Of a stretch of DNA of 64,000 bases, positions 45,476 through 58,000 are shown in pieces (positions within the stretch are counted from its first letter, which is position 1; every line of letters starts with the position of its first letter). Below the pieces are notes generated by a model, which worked only from the letters and a program-made list of their open reading frames with translations, had not been told where the DNA came from and did no database searches. The position numbers and the translations under genes were made by a program. Source of the DNA: Nemopilema nomurai (taxonomy: Eukaryota > Cnidaria > Scyphozoa > Rhizostomeae > Rhizostomatidae); the NCBI GenBank assembly GCA_003864495.1, contig ML133432.1:1-64000 (forward strand), given 5' to 3'.

Positions 45476-45862
45476 TTTTATTTGATAGACAATCTGACGC
45501 CATAACGAGGCTGTTTATACATGGCCATCATCCGGGCAAGAATGAGGCTGGTGTGATTTAAGGCAGGATGTCAAGTTTCTCGGACCGAAAATCTTTACAT
45601 ATTTGTTCTGTTTGACGTCGTTTAAGACCCCCGTTTGGATTGCAAACCATCCAGGGCTAACAAAACTGTACGTCTGTTTTCTCTAAAACATCAGCTAGCT
45701 ACTATGGGAAGGAAAACGGATGGAACTACAAGTGGATTGTAGGTCGATAATTTCCAATCTTTCCTTTTTATGGATGATATACACGCGGGGCTCCATTTAA
45801 ATAGCTAAAGGAGTGGATTTCTAACGAAAGGCCTCATCCACTGATAACTTTGATAAAGTGAT
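45476..45862. promoter_or_regulatory. Shared promoter region of the divergent JmjC and SENP-like genes
   Basis: Only 387 bp separate the start codons of the two head-to-head genes. The segment must contain both promoters and 5' UTRs and may act bidirectionally. A TGACGTCG half-CRE-like site is at about 45614-45621. No TATA box is evident. Confidence 0.5.
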
Positions 45863-48403
45863 ATGAGTAGCGGCAGCAGGGAGAAGGATGACTCTATCAG
45901 AGACAGAATAATACGCCAAGCAAGTTCGGCCATTAGAAAATTTTCAAGCCCACTTGGAGTACCCGTACCTACAACGCCAGCAGGCCCAAGCCAGGATCCG
46001 GACAATGTGAAAGTTCAAAGACGTTTTCAACACACTCAAGGTAATATTTTGTGTTATGGTAGCAATGGACCCAATGTGGCACAGATTTCGTCTCCATACA
46101 TTGCAATTGTACAACAAAATATTTGTGGCAGTCCAGTCGGTATGACTAATGTGAAGGAAAGGCTCGGAGTGCAAAAAGAGACAGCCATGCAAAGTCAAGA
46201 AACAATGATGCTGGAACATTGCTCAAGGTGTAGCACAAAAGGCATCTATTTAGATGGAAACTTTAGGAAGTGCTTGAACTGTGGTATGTTTACTCTGATA
46301 AAAAATAGCAGTGAGCCCACATTAGTACCAGAGACATTCTATAATAATGCAACAGCAATTAAGCAACCTGCACAAACACCAAATGAAACTAGGCTATCAA
46401 ATAATAATGATCAATGGAAATCTGCCAAAGGTGCTCCAACTCCAGTGAAAAATGTTCCAAGAAGAAAAAGAGTTAAGCAAAAGCCCAAGGAAAAAGTTTG
46501 CTTAACCATTTCAAGTGATGAGGAAGATACAGGACATGCTGTGTCTAAAGCCAACCTGGGTAATGAAGCATCTAAGAAAGAGGAAAGTGAAAGCAAAGTA
46601 GTTTTAGAAAAAGAAGATGCTGAATGTGCAAGCAAACAAAATGCATCCCCAAAGTACAAGATACCAAAGCTATCTGAAAGGATGCAGCCACAAAGTGGCA
46701 CAAAAGATAATGACTCAAGAAAAGCCCAGGAAAGTGAGCAGCCCAATGGATATGCAGCCGGGCCACTACTACCTCCTTGCAGTATGGAAAAACAATTTGA
46801 GCTTCCAGTTAAAAGCATTCACCTTGGCTCTTTACCTGGTAAATGCATAACATCACTCACGCTGCAGAATAACACGCTTAAGGTGGAGGTGGAATGCACA
46901 TATGATATAACTGAAGGCAATAAGAAGAAAGTCATGAATGAGAAGTACAAACTAGCTTTGTCCTCAGTGGAAGTTGCACAGATCAACTTGAATTACGACA
47001 AAGAGCCTCTCATGATATCTATAATACCAAGTAAAAGGTATTCCGATATTGTGAATCAGGCATTATCCAGGTGTGTCTTAGATTCACAAAATGAAGATCC
47101 AATAAAAAGGCAAATAGTATTTTTTATTGAATGTGAGCAGCCACTGTTCAGGGTCTTACTGCAAAACAACCTTGTTCACTTGAAAAGGATTGCAAAGGTT
47201 TGTGTCTTCTCAGAACCAGACTGTGAAAGACTTATTGACTGCCTAAATGAGTCTCTTGAGCCATCTAAGGCCTACAAACTAAGAGCAACGGTTCAAAATG
47301 CAAAAACAAGAAAAAATGTTAAGACTATGTTTGTTTATCCATTACCACCATTGAAGGGAGAAATAGCCATTACAAATGCAGATGTTGAGTGCCTGATGCC
47401 AGGAATTTATATAAATGACACTATCATAGATTTCTATTTAAAGTACATGTATGAAGAAAAGCTTACCAAGATGCAGCAACAAAGAACATATATATTTAAC
47501 TCCTATTTTTACACACGATTGTCAAAAAAGGCCTTTGTTGGTTCCAAAGAGATGCAAAGCCCAGAAGAAAGAATGCATTCACAGGTTAGAAAATGGACAA
47601 GAGATATTAACATTTTTGACAAGGACTTCATTATTATACCTGTGAATGAGCATGCACATTGGTTCTTAGTTGTAATTTGTTTCCCATCTGAAGTTGTAGC
47701 AGATGATGAATGCAGTATTGGCTCACCAAAAGGTAGCACCGATTATGAAGATGAAGTCAAGGTTGAGAATCAAGCAGAAGAAAAAAATGAGGAAAAAATG
47801 GATGTTGATGAAAATTCATTTTCTTTTTCTAAAGCAGACAAATCTTTGTCAGACACCAAAGATGCAACTGTTAAAGAAATTGGATCTGAAAGCAAGGAAA
47901 GTGGTCAAGATACCTGTTCATCAGAGCCTAAGGAATGTGCATCTGAACCAAAAGACAGGGTAGACAACAATGAAGATAAGAATTCTGATTGCAATAAGGA
48001 AGATGTTTCTTCATTTAAGCAACCATGTATCCTGATATTTGACTCATTAGTCAGTGGTGGTAGATCACGTGTTTTTAGCAACCTGCGACACTATTTGACC
48101 TTGGAATGGAAGGAAAAAGTGAGTGGTGCTGCAAAAAGTAAAGTTTTTACGAAAAACAACATCAAAGGTTCCTTTCCAAAGATACCACGCCAGAACAATG
48201 ATTGTGATTGTGGGATATACATTTTGCAGTTTGCTGAAAGCTTCTTTGAGAGTCCTATAGTGAATTATAAATTCCCAATTAGAAAGGAAGCTTGGTTCAC
48301 AAAATCACATGTTGATGGAAAGCGGGAAGATATAAAGAAATTGATCTTTGGGATGGAGAAGCACTTTCTTGAAGAGAAGACAAATGAAGTTTCCAAAGAG
48401 TGA
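45863..48403 (+). CDS. SENP6/SENP7-like SUMO protease, intronless
   Basis: A single 846-aa open frame. SENP6/7 (Ulp2-type) proteases trim poly-SUMO chains in the nucleus. Seen: a CxxC-x13-CxxC motif (C120, C123, C137, C140), probably zinc-binding; a basic nuclear-localisation-like stretch (RRKRVKQKPKEK) followed by VCLTISSDEED at 212-222, a textbook SUMO-interaction motif; a likely globular region at about 310-460; then a C48 protease domain from about 495 (LKGEIAITNADVECLMPG). The catalytic residues are H599 (HAHWFLVVI), D727 (CILIFDSL) and C783 (NNDCDCGIYILQF). An acidic insertion of about 125 residues lies between H599 and D727, as in SENP6/7, where the protease domain is split by a loop. 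The end YKFPIRKEAWFTKSHVDGKRE also fits that subfamily. A GTGAGT overlapping the stop is a possible donor for an alternative tail. AATAAA is at 48806-48811. Confidence 0.92.
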   Translation: MSSGSREKDDSIRDRIIRQASSAIRKFSSPLGVPVPTTPAGPSQDPDNVKVQRRFQHTQGNILCYGSNGPNVAQISSPYIAIVQQNICGSPVGMTNVKERLGVQKETAMQSQETMMLEHCSRCSTKGIYLDGNFRKCLNCGMFTLIKNSSEPTLVPETFYNNATAIKQPAQTPNETRLSNNNDQWKSAKGAPTPVKNVPRRKRVKQKPKEKVCLTISSDEEDTGHAVSKANLGNEASKKEESESKVVLEKEDAECASKQNASPKYKIPKLSERMQPQSGTKDNDSRKAQESEQPNGYAAGPLLPPCSMEKQFELPVKSIHLGSLPGKCITSLTLQNNTLKVEVECTYDITEGNKKKVMNEKYKLALSSVEVAQINLNYDKEPLMISIIPSKRYSDIVNQALSRCVLDSQNEDPIKRQIVFFIECEQPLFRVLLQNNLVHLKRIAKVCVFSEPDCERLIDCLNESLEPSKAYKLRATVQNAKTRKNVKTMFVYPLPPLKGEIAITNADVECLMPGIYINDTIIDFYLKYMYEEKLTKMQQQRTYIFNSYFYTRLSKKAFVGSKEMQSPEERMHSQVRKWTRDINIFDKDFIIIPVNEHAHWFLVVICFPSEVVADDECSIGSPKGSTDYEDEVKVENQAEEKNEEKMDVDENSFSFSKADKSLSDTKDATVKEIGSESKESGQDTCSSEPKECASEPKDRVDNNEDKNSDCNKEDVSSFKQPCILIFDSLVSGGRSRVFSNLRHYLTLEWKEKVSGAAKSKVFTKNNIKGSFPKIPRQNNDCDCGIYILQFAESFFESPIVNYKFPIRKEAWFTKSHVDGKREDIKKLIFGMEKHFLEEKTNEVSKE

Positions 48404-50260
48404 GTCATTAATCTTTTTTCTAGAATGTAACTGAAAAATTTGAAGATTTTCTTGCTTCTAATTTAAATTAAGACTGAAGTTCATTTTCATTATGTGAAAC
48501 AGCATGTACATTGTAACAGAATTTGGCAAACAGTTTTGATTACCTTTTTCAAATCATCAATGAAGGATTTGTTGAAAGTTGACAACTTGCATAATGGTGA
48601 GTCAGTCTTAATGTTTGTTTCCATTGAAGGATTTCTGCTGATATCATAGCCTTCTTTTAGCGTGAAATATGGTAAAAGTGGTAATTAAAGTAAAAATTGA
48701 AGATTTATTTCTTTAAAATGTATTGGTTTTTGAAAACACAATTTTGGGGGATTGTAGCTGCTTCTCACTCTAAGCAATGATTGATCAGTGGAGGAGTCAG
48801 CTCAGAATAAACAATAACTTGAACCATTTTATCTACACAATTATTTCACAGTTAAACAAGTGAATAATTCCTATTAAATATTTGTAAAATATTTTATGCT
48901 TCATATGGAAATTAGTTTTCTTTCATAGTGCTAAAATACATTTTCTATCCTTCAAGGTAGTTGCTGACACTTAAGACTTTGCAGAATGCATTTAGACGAA
49001 ACTGAAAGCCTGGTGAAGAAGCAGGGACTTCAGTGGCATTACACTTCTGGTTCCTTTTCAAGGTTTAAACAATTTGTATTTGTTATAGTGGTTAGTTTTG
49101 GGTTAATTTGATGTGACTTCTAGAAGTACTTTTCATCAATAGTCTCAAGGCAATTTATTTGTTATTTGTACACAACAAACTACACTCAATAACTGAAGGA
49201 GTACCAGAAAACATAGTTATCTTGCCTGGACACCCAAAACAATTAAGGAGTTTTTCCATACTTTTATTTATTTATTATCTATTTCCTTGCCTAGTTAGTT
49301 ATTCTGCTACATAAAACTGTTATTCTAGACTATGCTGCATTTGTTTTTGTTAATTACAACTGTAACAAAAAGAATTCCTTATAGATTTTTAGGTGATTGT
49401 CAAATGAAAGGTTTTAGAATTTCGTTTGTAATATACTTGAAGAAAGTATTGTGTTTATGAAATTCTATTCTTTTGTCAGTCTTCTAAATTTGCTCATTCA
49501 CAGCAAATGGAGATGGAGAACATCTTCATGGGATGTATATGTCTGAGTGTTAACAGCTTGTGCATGGCAACTCAATTCAAATTATTGTTTTCACTCTATT
49601 TTCAGTTTTACAGTGAAAATTTCTGAGGCTTATCCGTTCTAGGTGCTCTTGGACGCTTTTGTATAAACCTTCTAAGTATCCAAGGAAGGTTAAAGGCAGG
49701 CAGAAAAAATCCAAATTGGAAACAACTCATGATTCAAATTTTCGTTTCATGGTAATGCAGCAGGTGTTTTCAAAATACACCTGAGTCAAATTGTTTTTCA
49801 CATAATTTAGCATTCTGCATTGGAAGCTGGATTTGAGTAAACCAATCTAAAGTTCTTTAATAAGTAAGCCTAGTTGTTTTGCAGAGTGCTTTCTAGCGCT
49901 ATTTCTGACTGTCAAAATTAGAACACAAACATTTTTTATACTTTACAGATAAAATTTAAGATTAGAAAATAAACTTTGAATTGTGCATTTTGGTAGTGTA
50001 AACAATTCACACCTAAAATACAATATTGACTAATAATTTATGACTTATAAGCAATATCTGAAACCAGCTGGACATACACAATATCTAGCTTAATAGCATA
50101 ACCTAATTAGTTTAAGTGATGTAAAGAAGCAGAGACTTGTGTAGTGAAAAACCTAATATTTTCCAAAAAGTACTTGATAAACCGCTTTCAAACAAAGATT
50201 CTTATAATTAATCATGATCAAATGTTGTAAGAAATGCACTAAAATTAATGCAATGCCTAC
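48404..50260. other. 3' flank of the SENP-like gene
   Basis: No supported gene. It holds the probable 3' UTR (poly(A) signal at 48806-48811) and AT-rich sequence. From the acceptor-like TTTGCAG at 48978-48984 a 42-codon open frame follows (48985 on), which might be an alternative last exon of the SENP-like gene. Confidence 0.4.
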
Positions 50261-50700
50261 CAAAGGCAGGCCTCTCCGCTAGTATTTTAGTGGGCGCGTG
50301 CTCAAACGCGGGCCTCGCCTTGCTAAGGAGCGCGTTTTACCAAAAAATATATTCCCATTAAAGTAGGCAGAAATGGTATGTTCTCGCATGTAAATACTTT
50401 TTATCTAGAAATCTCTAAACAAACTACTTAATAGAGCAGTTTCATGGTTATTGACCGGAAATATGTTCAAGTGGTGTTGGCAATAACAATTTCCTCGATG
50501 GAGGGATTGAAAAAACCAACGGTTAGATATCAATCGATCTCGAATCCGCAAGGCTCTTTGTATGATAATTAACAAGGAGCGCGATTTAAGGGTGCTTATA
50601 GACCAGGCGCGTGATTTATTGCGCATTCCGGCAACGATAGGAGCGTACCAAGGCGCGCGCACGTGATCACGCGCCCTAAACGGCGAGGCCTACAAAGGCA
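50261..50700. mobile_element. Non-autonomous hAT-type element with 8-bp target duplication
   Basis: The element body, 50269-50692 (424 bp), is flanked on both sides by exact 8-bp direct repeats caaaggca (50261-50268 and 50693-50700). Its ends are imperfect terminal inverted repeats. The left end reads ggcctctccgct then tagtgggcgcgtgctc; the right end, inverted, reads taggcctcgccgt then ttagggcgcgtgatc. The body is clearly more GC- and CpG-rich than its surroundings (several gcgcg stretches) and encodes no transposase. The 8-bp target duplications and GGCCTC-like ends fit the hAT superfamily. Confidence 0.8.
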
Positions 50701-52017
50701 CCCATCATTCTTGTTTTAATTGCACTTTCGCTAAGATTTCTTTTTCAATCATCAGTAAAAGAAAAAAGGGACCCCTTCACTACATGCAAAACCTTCTACT
50801 GACCAGCAAACGTAACGCAAATGACAGACTAACAAATGCTCCAATTTATCAGTAGTGCTAGATGATTGTGAGGGAGGATTCTCCAAAGACAGAAAAAAAT
50901 CGCCTCGATAAAAGATACCAGGGAACATATTATACGTGGTATCAAAGGCGTAGTTAGAAAGATGAAAGTACACATTTTTAGACAAATGACAGAGGCTAGG
51001 AGAAGTAGGATCTGTTCAGGAAAATAACAGAAATAATAGGCGCGTTTGGATCAAGGTTTACAGGAGAAAAATCGAGAAGGTCGAAGTCGAATCAGATAAA
51101 AAGAATAATATGGAAGAAACATGATGGATGTGTAATATTAGAGATTCTAGTTAATCGTGCATCAAAATGTATCGCTTACAACAAAGAAGCTGAATTCATA
51201 TTATGAAGATCGAGCTACTGAAACTGGTCGAAAAGAAGAGGTAGCATTACCATGTTCACTCTATCAAAAAGTGGACAAATGTATTTGTGGAGCGAAGGAA
51301 AAAAATGCAACAGAAAATGCTTCTACTCGTATCTGATAACTTCGAAACAACTAAAATAGTTTGCAACATAGCGACTTCACATAGCAAATTTGATAAAGGT
51401 AAATGGATGGACATCGAACCAGTAATAGCCATTTACAAAAGGTTCTTGGTTAAACGAATTGCCTTCGCATAGGCGTCTATACAACCAAAGTCCTTCAAAA
51501 GGCTACCTTTAATGGCTAACTTCAAATTCAAGGTTATTTTGCGCCGCGGGTTTAAAAAATAGCTGGGTCGCTTTCGCAGCGGAGCTAAAAGTTGGTTTAT
51601 TTGAACCAAAACAGCATGGCAAAAGTCTGGCTATCGACTTTTCAGTTTGTCCTCAAAATGCTGAAATCTGCCGTTAGAAATCGCCACGACGACCTGCTTC
51701 TGCGCTTTCTTAACTGGGAAAATTCAACGCAAATGCCTAATAACCTTCCCATTATAACGTGAAGTAAATCACCGTACTATTTTCTAATGCAACAGTTGCC
51801 TTGTGTCCTTTCCACGAATGCCACACAGTTTGTGAGCATGCTCATCGACGAAAGCTCATCTCGTTTTAAAAAGCTACTTGAATCCTCTCCGTCGCAGGAT
51901 ATAAACACGAATATGTACATAAACTACATGTACCCTTGCGATGTGATCAGGGAAGAAAAATGTCGTCCTGCCATGCGAGGAATCGTCGTTCTTTATCTCT
52001 GAGTTTTCAACAGATTC
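50701..52017. other. 3' flank of PUF60 and intergenic DNA
   Basis: No gene is supported. It should contain the PUF60 3' UTR. A minus-strand AATAAA (tttatt at 51597-51602) lies about 415 bp past the PUF60 stop. A small GC-rich patch is at about 51540-51590. Frames at 50752-50985 and 51287-51472 have no recognisable motif. Confidence 0.4.
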
Positions 52018-55000
52018 TCAACCAGATAAGTCGCCAGCGTTGAATTTCTCGTCGTCATAAATCTCTCCGATGATGCAATTTCCACCAAACCATCGCCCGT
52101 TGAATACCGACTGCGCCTCCTCAGCCTCTGCAAGTGAAGGAGACTTTCGATTAGTCAGATGAATACAGGGGCTGCTGCATTAGTCGAGGGTTTAGAATTC
52201 AGGTGCCTCTTCCTGCTAAAAGGCCAGTGGCATATGGCAAGCGAATTTGCACACGAATCACAGGTGGCCTCAGGTCAGGGAACGCATGATATTAAATAAA
52301 CGACACCCAGCAACACATGATACCTTTACGAATTGTTCACCACAGCGAATTTACTGAGTATGACCCCAATCTGATTGACGGTTCGCGAGAGGACGTAAAA
52401 CCTTACACTTCAGGTGAACGATAGTTAATTATTTACTGTCATGTCAGGGTTGCATCATCGTAAACTAATAGCATTTGTATATCAAATGGCATCGTGGTGA
52501 TTCCAACACGAACGGAAAAGCACGCTTGTCTCTCTGGGGCGCTATGCCACAAAAACCATCCCATAACTGTTCACCAACACATTATCCATACGGATTCCCC
52601 ATCGCTGATAAACTCAATACTTATTCAATATGTGTTAAACTTTTGCTCTTTCCATTAATAGAATGTCCTGCCGTTTTCAAGACTACTATACTAAACTACT
52701 TATTAATGAGCCAATTTGCTAGACTTGAGAAGGAAAAGCACTCACCTTCGGGCTGGTTGAACTCGACGAATACTTTGACAACAACAGCAGCATCCTCCTC
52801 TTCTCCCTGCTTCTCTTGGTAAATGACAACCCGCGTGACTTCTCCAAACTTTCGACATTCATCCGTCACTTCCATCTCGAGGTCATCGTCAATGTCCTCT
52901 AGAGTTACCATATTGCGCAGGACCAATATCTTTGACTACATAGAAAATTTTAAAGGCTCTAAACTGATGCTTAAAGAAGTACGAACCGTGGAAATGAAAT
53001 GGTTTTCACCCTCGTAAAGAAGAAGCTATGGCTTTGAATTATTTTTGCTTAATTTATCTAATTGACATTATACCAGCAGTAGCTGTGAAGGCACCTGGCT
53101 AGCATGGCCTTATGTCCAAACATGGAAGGCAAAGCGACTCATTATTGTGTTGTTGGCATTGAAGATCGACTTGAAGCTGGGAACAAACAATTTGTAGCAA
53201 AGGGCATGTTGAAACAAAAACAAGTATTATCCATGGATACTCATAGGATTGTTAACAACATAATCCATAGAGTGCATTTACCAGGCCACATTTGATGTTG
53301 ATCACAGCACAAACAAGAATTTCTACGCAAACAGCCTCTTACAGTCCTCTCTTGCTTTTCAGATATGAAGCTTGTGAAAGTCCAAAGAAGGCTTGAATTA
53401 ATTCTATTTCAATCAGAGCGACCTTGAAGAAATACTGAAGGCTTCCTTTTAGTCGAGATATGGCTTCTGGACTTTCGAGAATCAGTTAACAGGGCTTGTT
53501 ATCAAGAGGCATTGTGGATATGAAATCAGACTTTTAAGAAGATGTTTAATTCAAGAATTTGCACATAACGTTTTATTAGCATAAGTCATCAACAAAATAA
53601 ATACCCTGCTCTGTCGTGACAACTTCTGCATCATTATATACCGTGCTTCCTTGCCAGAGATCTTCATATCTTCTTCCCGGCTCAAATTCTGCTCGCTGGC
53701 TTTTGCACTTACATCGTCACCCATCATTTCTATCTTCGCCTTCACATCGGCATGTTTAATCGACTGCGAAACTAAAGAGGCAGTCATGTCGCCACTTCCT
53801 GGTCCGTTCTTAGAAGTGCTACTCTTCTGCGAAGATTTCTGCGAAGATTTCTGCGAAGACTTCTGGGAAGACTTCTGGGAAGTGCCTGGAGAGCTTGGAG
53901 CCGCCATTTGAGACGACACGGGAGACTGTGCATCTGATATAGGAGCTATACCTAAACAACCGCATCAACATAATTACCAAACAATGAAATTAAATAACAA
54001 TTCTAAGATGTGTGAAACTCCTAGCATCTAGCTATGCGTCCTTTAAATAGGAAATGTCTTACACTACTGAAATTTATTTGGGCTGTCGTAAAAAACAGCA
54101 ATAAAACGCAATGTTTCATCGTTATGTTGAATTTTTCATGGCACTGGCATAAAAAATAGATGGAAGGCCCCTTTATAAAATATTCTGGAGGAAATGAGGG
54201 AGCAAAAAATCACCTCGCAGTTAGTCGAGTCACAATGATTAGTAAAATATAAACAACCAGCTTCAAGAAAGCAGCAACGAAGCTTCAATTTTTCTCCAAA
54301 ACAGTCCTCTCTGGGTCTTCAAAAGTGACCCACAACCTTCAAGCTTATGTTTAATTACTGCTGAGTAGAGCTACCAATTGAAAAAGCAAAACACGACCCA
54401 CCTGCGCCAAGGAACGCGGTGATGTTCGTCGACACAGCCGTAGTCATGGCACCGAGTGGCGAGCCGACACCGAGGCTGGAGGCTGGGATTGCCATGGGAA
54501 CACCCGCGACGGACGTGATGACTGTGGGGCCCGTGGGGACGACGGGAACTACGAGGAAGAACGAGGAATTGTGAACCGAAGCAACAATGAAGTCATTGAG
54601 AGGGGCATCTCTTGGTCCCAAAACGAATTCAACAAATCCTACACGTTTCAAAAGATACTGGCACTACGAATTGGCAATTTAGTATATTTGGTGAATGGGC
54701 AGTCCCTGTGCGGAAAATTTAATAATCAAACGAATGATATCGAATTTTGGAGTAAAACGTTATCATGGAGATTGTGTCTTCAAAGAACTTCGATAACAGC
54801 CGTATATCAATGGATTGTTTGAGTGCAAGCTCACCTCCGAGGGCAGCAGCTTCTTGCGCCTGGATTTTCGCTGACACAGCGGCGGCTGCTAGGGCCGCGG
54901 CAGTGGGCAAGGGGCCGGTGGTCGCTGCGTTTGCCGGTGGTGTGATGGCCTGCAAAAGAGCAATGCATGTTCTCAAAAACTGGCGAACCTTGCTACCATT

Positions 55001-58000
55001 CAAGTCTCGTTTACCGGATTCACTTCATATGGGATTCGTTTCAGACCAGGTAGGCCTTCGGTTTACACGATGAAGACAAAAGTCGGCATAGAATCAACCC
55101 GATACCTATCAAATTAGGTTAAGTGCTCGTGTAAACGCTCGAATCCGGTATAAACTTGCTCCTCAACCTCAGTTACAATCCTTGTGGCCACAAACCCTGC
55201 ATTTGGCACGTTTTTAGGTTTTTACGCAAATTATGGTTTGGTTATTAAAGAAAACCAGATGGATGCTTATACAGTGAAAGGTTTCTTTACAACAATGATT
55301 GATCTTGCACACATTTTTCAGATAAGAAGCCACCTCATGGATCTCTTTCAAGATATCATTGATCTTTAAGAAGACGAAGGCTGGAAAGAATACTTTCCTT
55401 GTCAACGAAGAATTTAGAACTACGAAGGAAATGATTGAATACGATAACAGCACTAAGGTATTGGGTGAAACCTAGAAGATCATTACTCACGTAGACATGA
55501 TTCAAATATAAACGCAGAGGCCCCACGAAGCAAATGACTACACCCCTCAGTGCGGAGTAGAAATTGTCGTGTAAACAGGAGCCGTATCTGGTATGAAACC
55601 AATCCGATACACTGCAGCGAATCCGATATGAAGCGAATTTGGAATTTGGTGTAAACACAGCCTAAATGTCTATTCCATCTAAGCAGAGGAGTTGGTGGAA
55701 AAACTGATTATGTTGGATACAGCCACTGAAAATTCTAAACTGTTCAACATAACAAAGCATTGCCTACTTCCATGCAGAAAAGTATGGCATAGGTTTTCCG
55801 CATTATCTTCAACCATTCCCTGCAAAGCAAACTAAAGTGCAATAGCTTCACATCACAAGCAGATATCTCCAATGGGCCGAAACGTGACGGTATTAGGACC
55901 ATGTCGATGATAAGATGAAAGTCTGTAGCTGCGAGTTGAATTGAACTAGACTGGAAAGCTAGACTCACCCTCCCCACTCTCAGGTACTGTCCACCAAGGT
56001 CGAAAAGATTCATGGACGCGATTGCGTCACTCGCAGACTGGTGAGTCTCGTACTCGACAAAACCGAAGCCTTTGTGTTTCCCGGTGACGTTATCCGGAGA
56101 GAGGCTGCAATCCTTCACTATTCCAAATGCTTCGAAGACACTGCAAGATATCAAACATCAATCTATAGCTAGATATCGATGGTAATCATGAATTTACGAG
56201 CTTTATAAACAAATAATCTTAAAAAAATAATATGCAACCGTATTGCACAGTTCGCTGTAGAAAAATCATAATTCCTTGCTTCTTCGCAATATAAAGGCTT
56301 GAAGTAAGTCACATTCAACAGATCAAACAACTCGATAATAAGAAATGCAATCCCAGGATAGAATTTAAGTTGATCAAAATTCCTGCAAGGCTCCAACGCT
56401 GTAGCCTGACTAACATGTTTCCTTTGTCCCACGTCATTGAAATTGCGTTTAGTATTAATACGTTTTGTTTTATCCTGAGCTATTCATAGTTAACAGAGCT
56501 TATATCTAAAAATGTATCCAAACAAATATCCTAAGGTTCTATCCTACTAAATTATGAACATTACTTTTCATTGCCTATCACTTAAAAATCGATGCTATGA
56601 AGCAAGAGTTAAACACGTTTGAGGTGAATCGTTCGGAAGGGCTGGGAGAGGCGACGTCAAATCACCTAGTCGTATATTCAACAAGAGCCTTTTCTAACTG
56701 TTAAAATGGCACGTGATACAATCCCTTTATTGAACGAAGTACTTATCCATGGCAGTTTGCTTGCATATCGCAATATTAAGAGCAACAGAGACCACAACAA
56801 AAACTACTAGAGTGAAGGACATTGCAAGTGCATGGCGCAGCTTCGGTTCTAAGTTTCTTCAAATGTGGTCACGCCCTCAGGAGGAGAGCAAATGACGTAA
56901 CAAGCTGCAGCAGGATCGATCTTTGACGTAGTTTAATTACACGCTAATATTTTCACTGCTTTAAGTGACAAGACAAGGTAGTCATTAAAACTCTAATGCC
57001 TCTCCCACGAACCAAAAACTAAAGGAAAAAGAATGGCACGGCGGGTATCGTCAACAAAGACGCTTACTGGCCTTACTGACATAGCTACCACTCCAAATGC
57101 GACACATAAATATAATGATAATATAATTTCAAGAAATAAAAAACCCAATATCTAACAAGACAGTAGTAATAAAATTATAAAGCTTTAAAACTGGCCTAAA
57201 ATAAGATACAGTTATAACTAGCCCTTAGGAAATGGGTTCTAACAAACCAGCCCTTAGCAAGTAACCATTTCGATACGTCATCACTCATCACAGGAGGTTT
57301 GAATCAAGGCGTGTTGTGTGTTAACAAAAAGCCTTGTGCCTATAGCATTGCGCCATACCTTTTGATGTCATTTTCCGTAAGATCGGGATGGATGGACGAA
57401 ACATATATTCTAGCATACTGGCGGGCTTCTTCTAGGATTTGCTCGATCCAGGGAGCTGCTTGAGGCACGTTGCTTGGCCGGCCCACCTTCAGTAGAAAAA
57501 ATGTATACAAAACAATAACACAGAACTATGCAAGACTTTTCAGAGGAACAAAAATGATCAGCTGCTTACTACATTATGAAGATAAGCTTGGGTTTTACGA
57601 ACAATCAGCAACTGTTTCTAATCTCACTGACAAAGCATAAGGTACAAAAGCTGTTCTCGTTGGGAAAATATTTATTAGTGTGCAAACGGAAACAAATATT
57701 TAGAAAAACAAGACGAATGTAAATAAAACAGGATGACTGCTTTCAAAACTTGAAACCAGTCACGGTATAAGGAAGAAAGAAAGAAAGCGCTTAAGGAAAA
57801 ATGAGATAAGAATGAAGAGACCCATTTATGAAAATAAGTGCAAGATCGCTTGAAGCTAGCGTGCCTATAAAAGAGTTGCCGATAAAACAGGTCATATTTG
57901 AATAAACACCTCCGTATAAACAAACAGTCGCGAATGTAAATTGGAAAAGGCATTCCATTACAAAAAATATCAGTGCTGCTTGTAGTGGAAATGCCATGAT

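Noticed and set aside
46411..46818. 135-aa minus-strand frame inside the SENP-like gene
   Set aside because: Antisense shadow of a long, well-supported coding region.
53104..53295. 63-aa plus-strand frame in the intron between PUF60 exons 11 and 12
   Set aside because: No motif, short, and within an intron defined by phase-consistent conserved exons.
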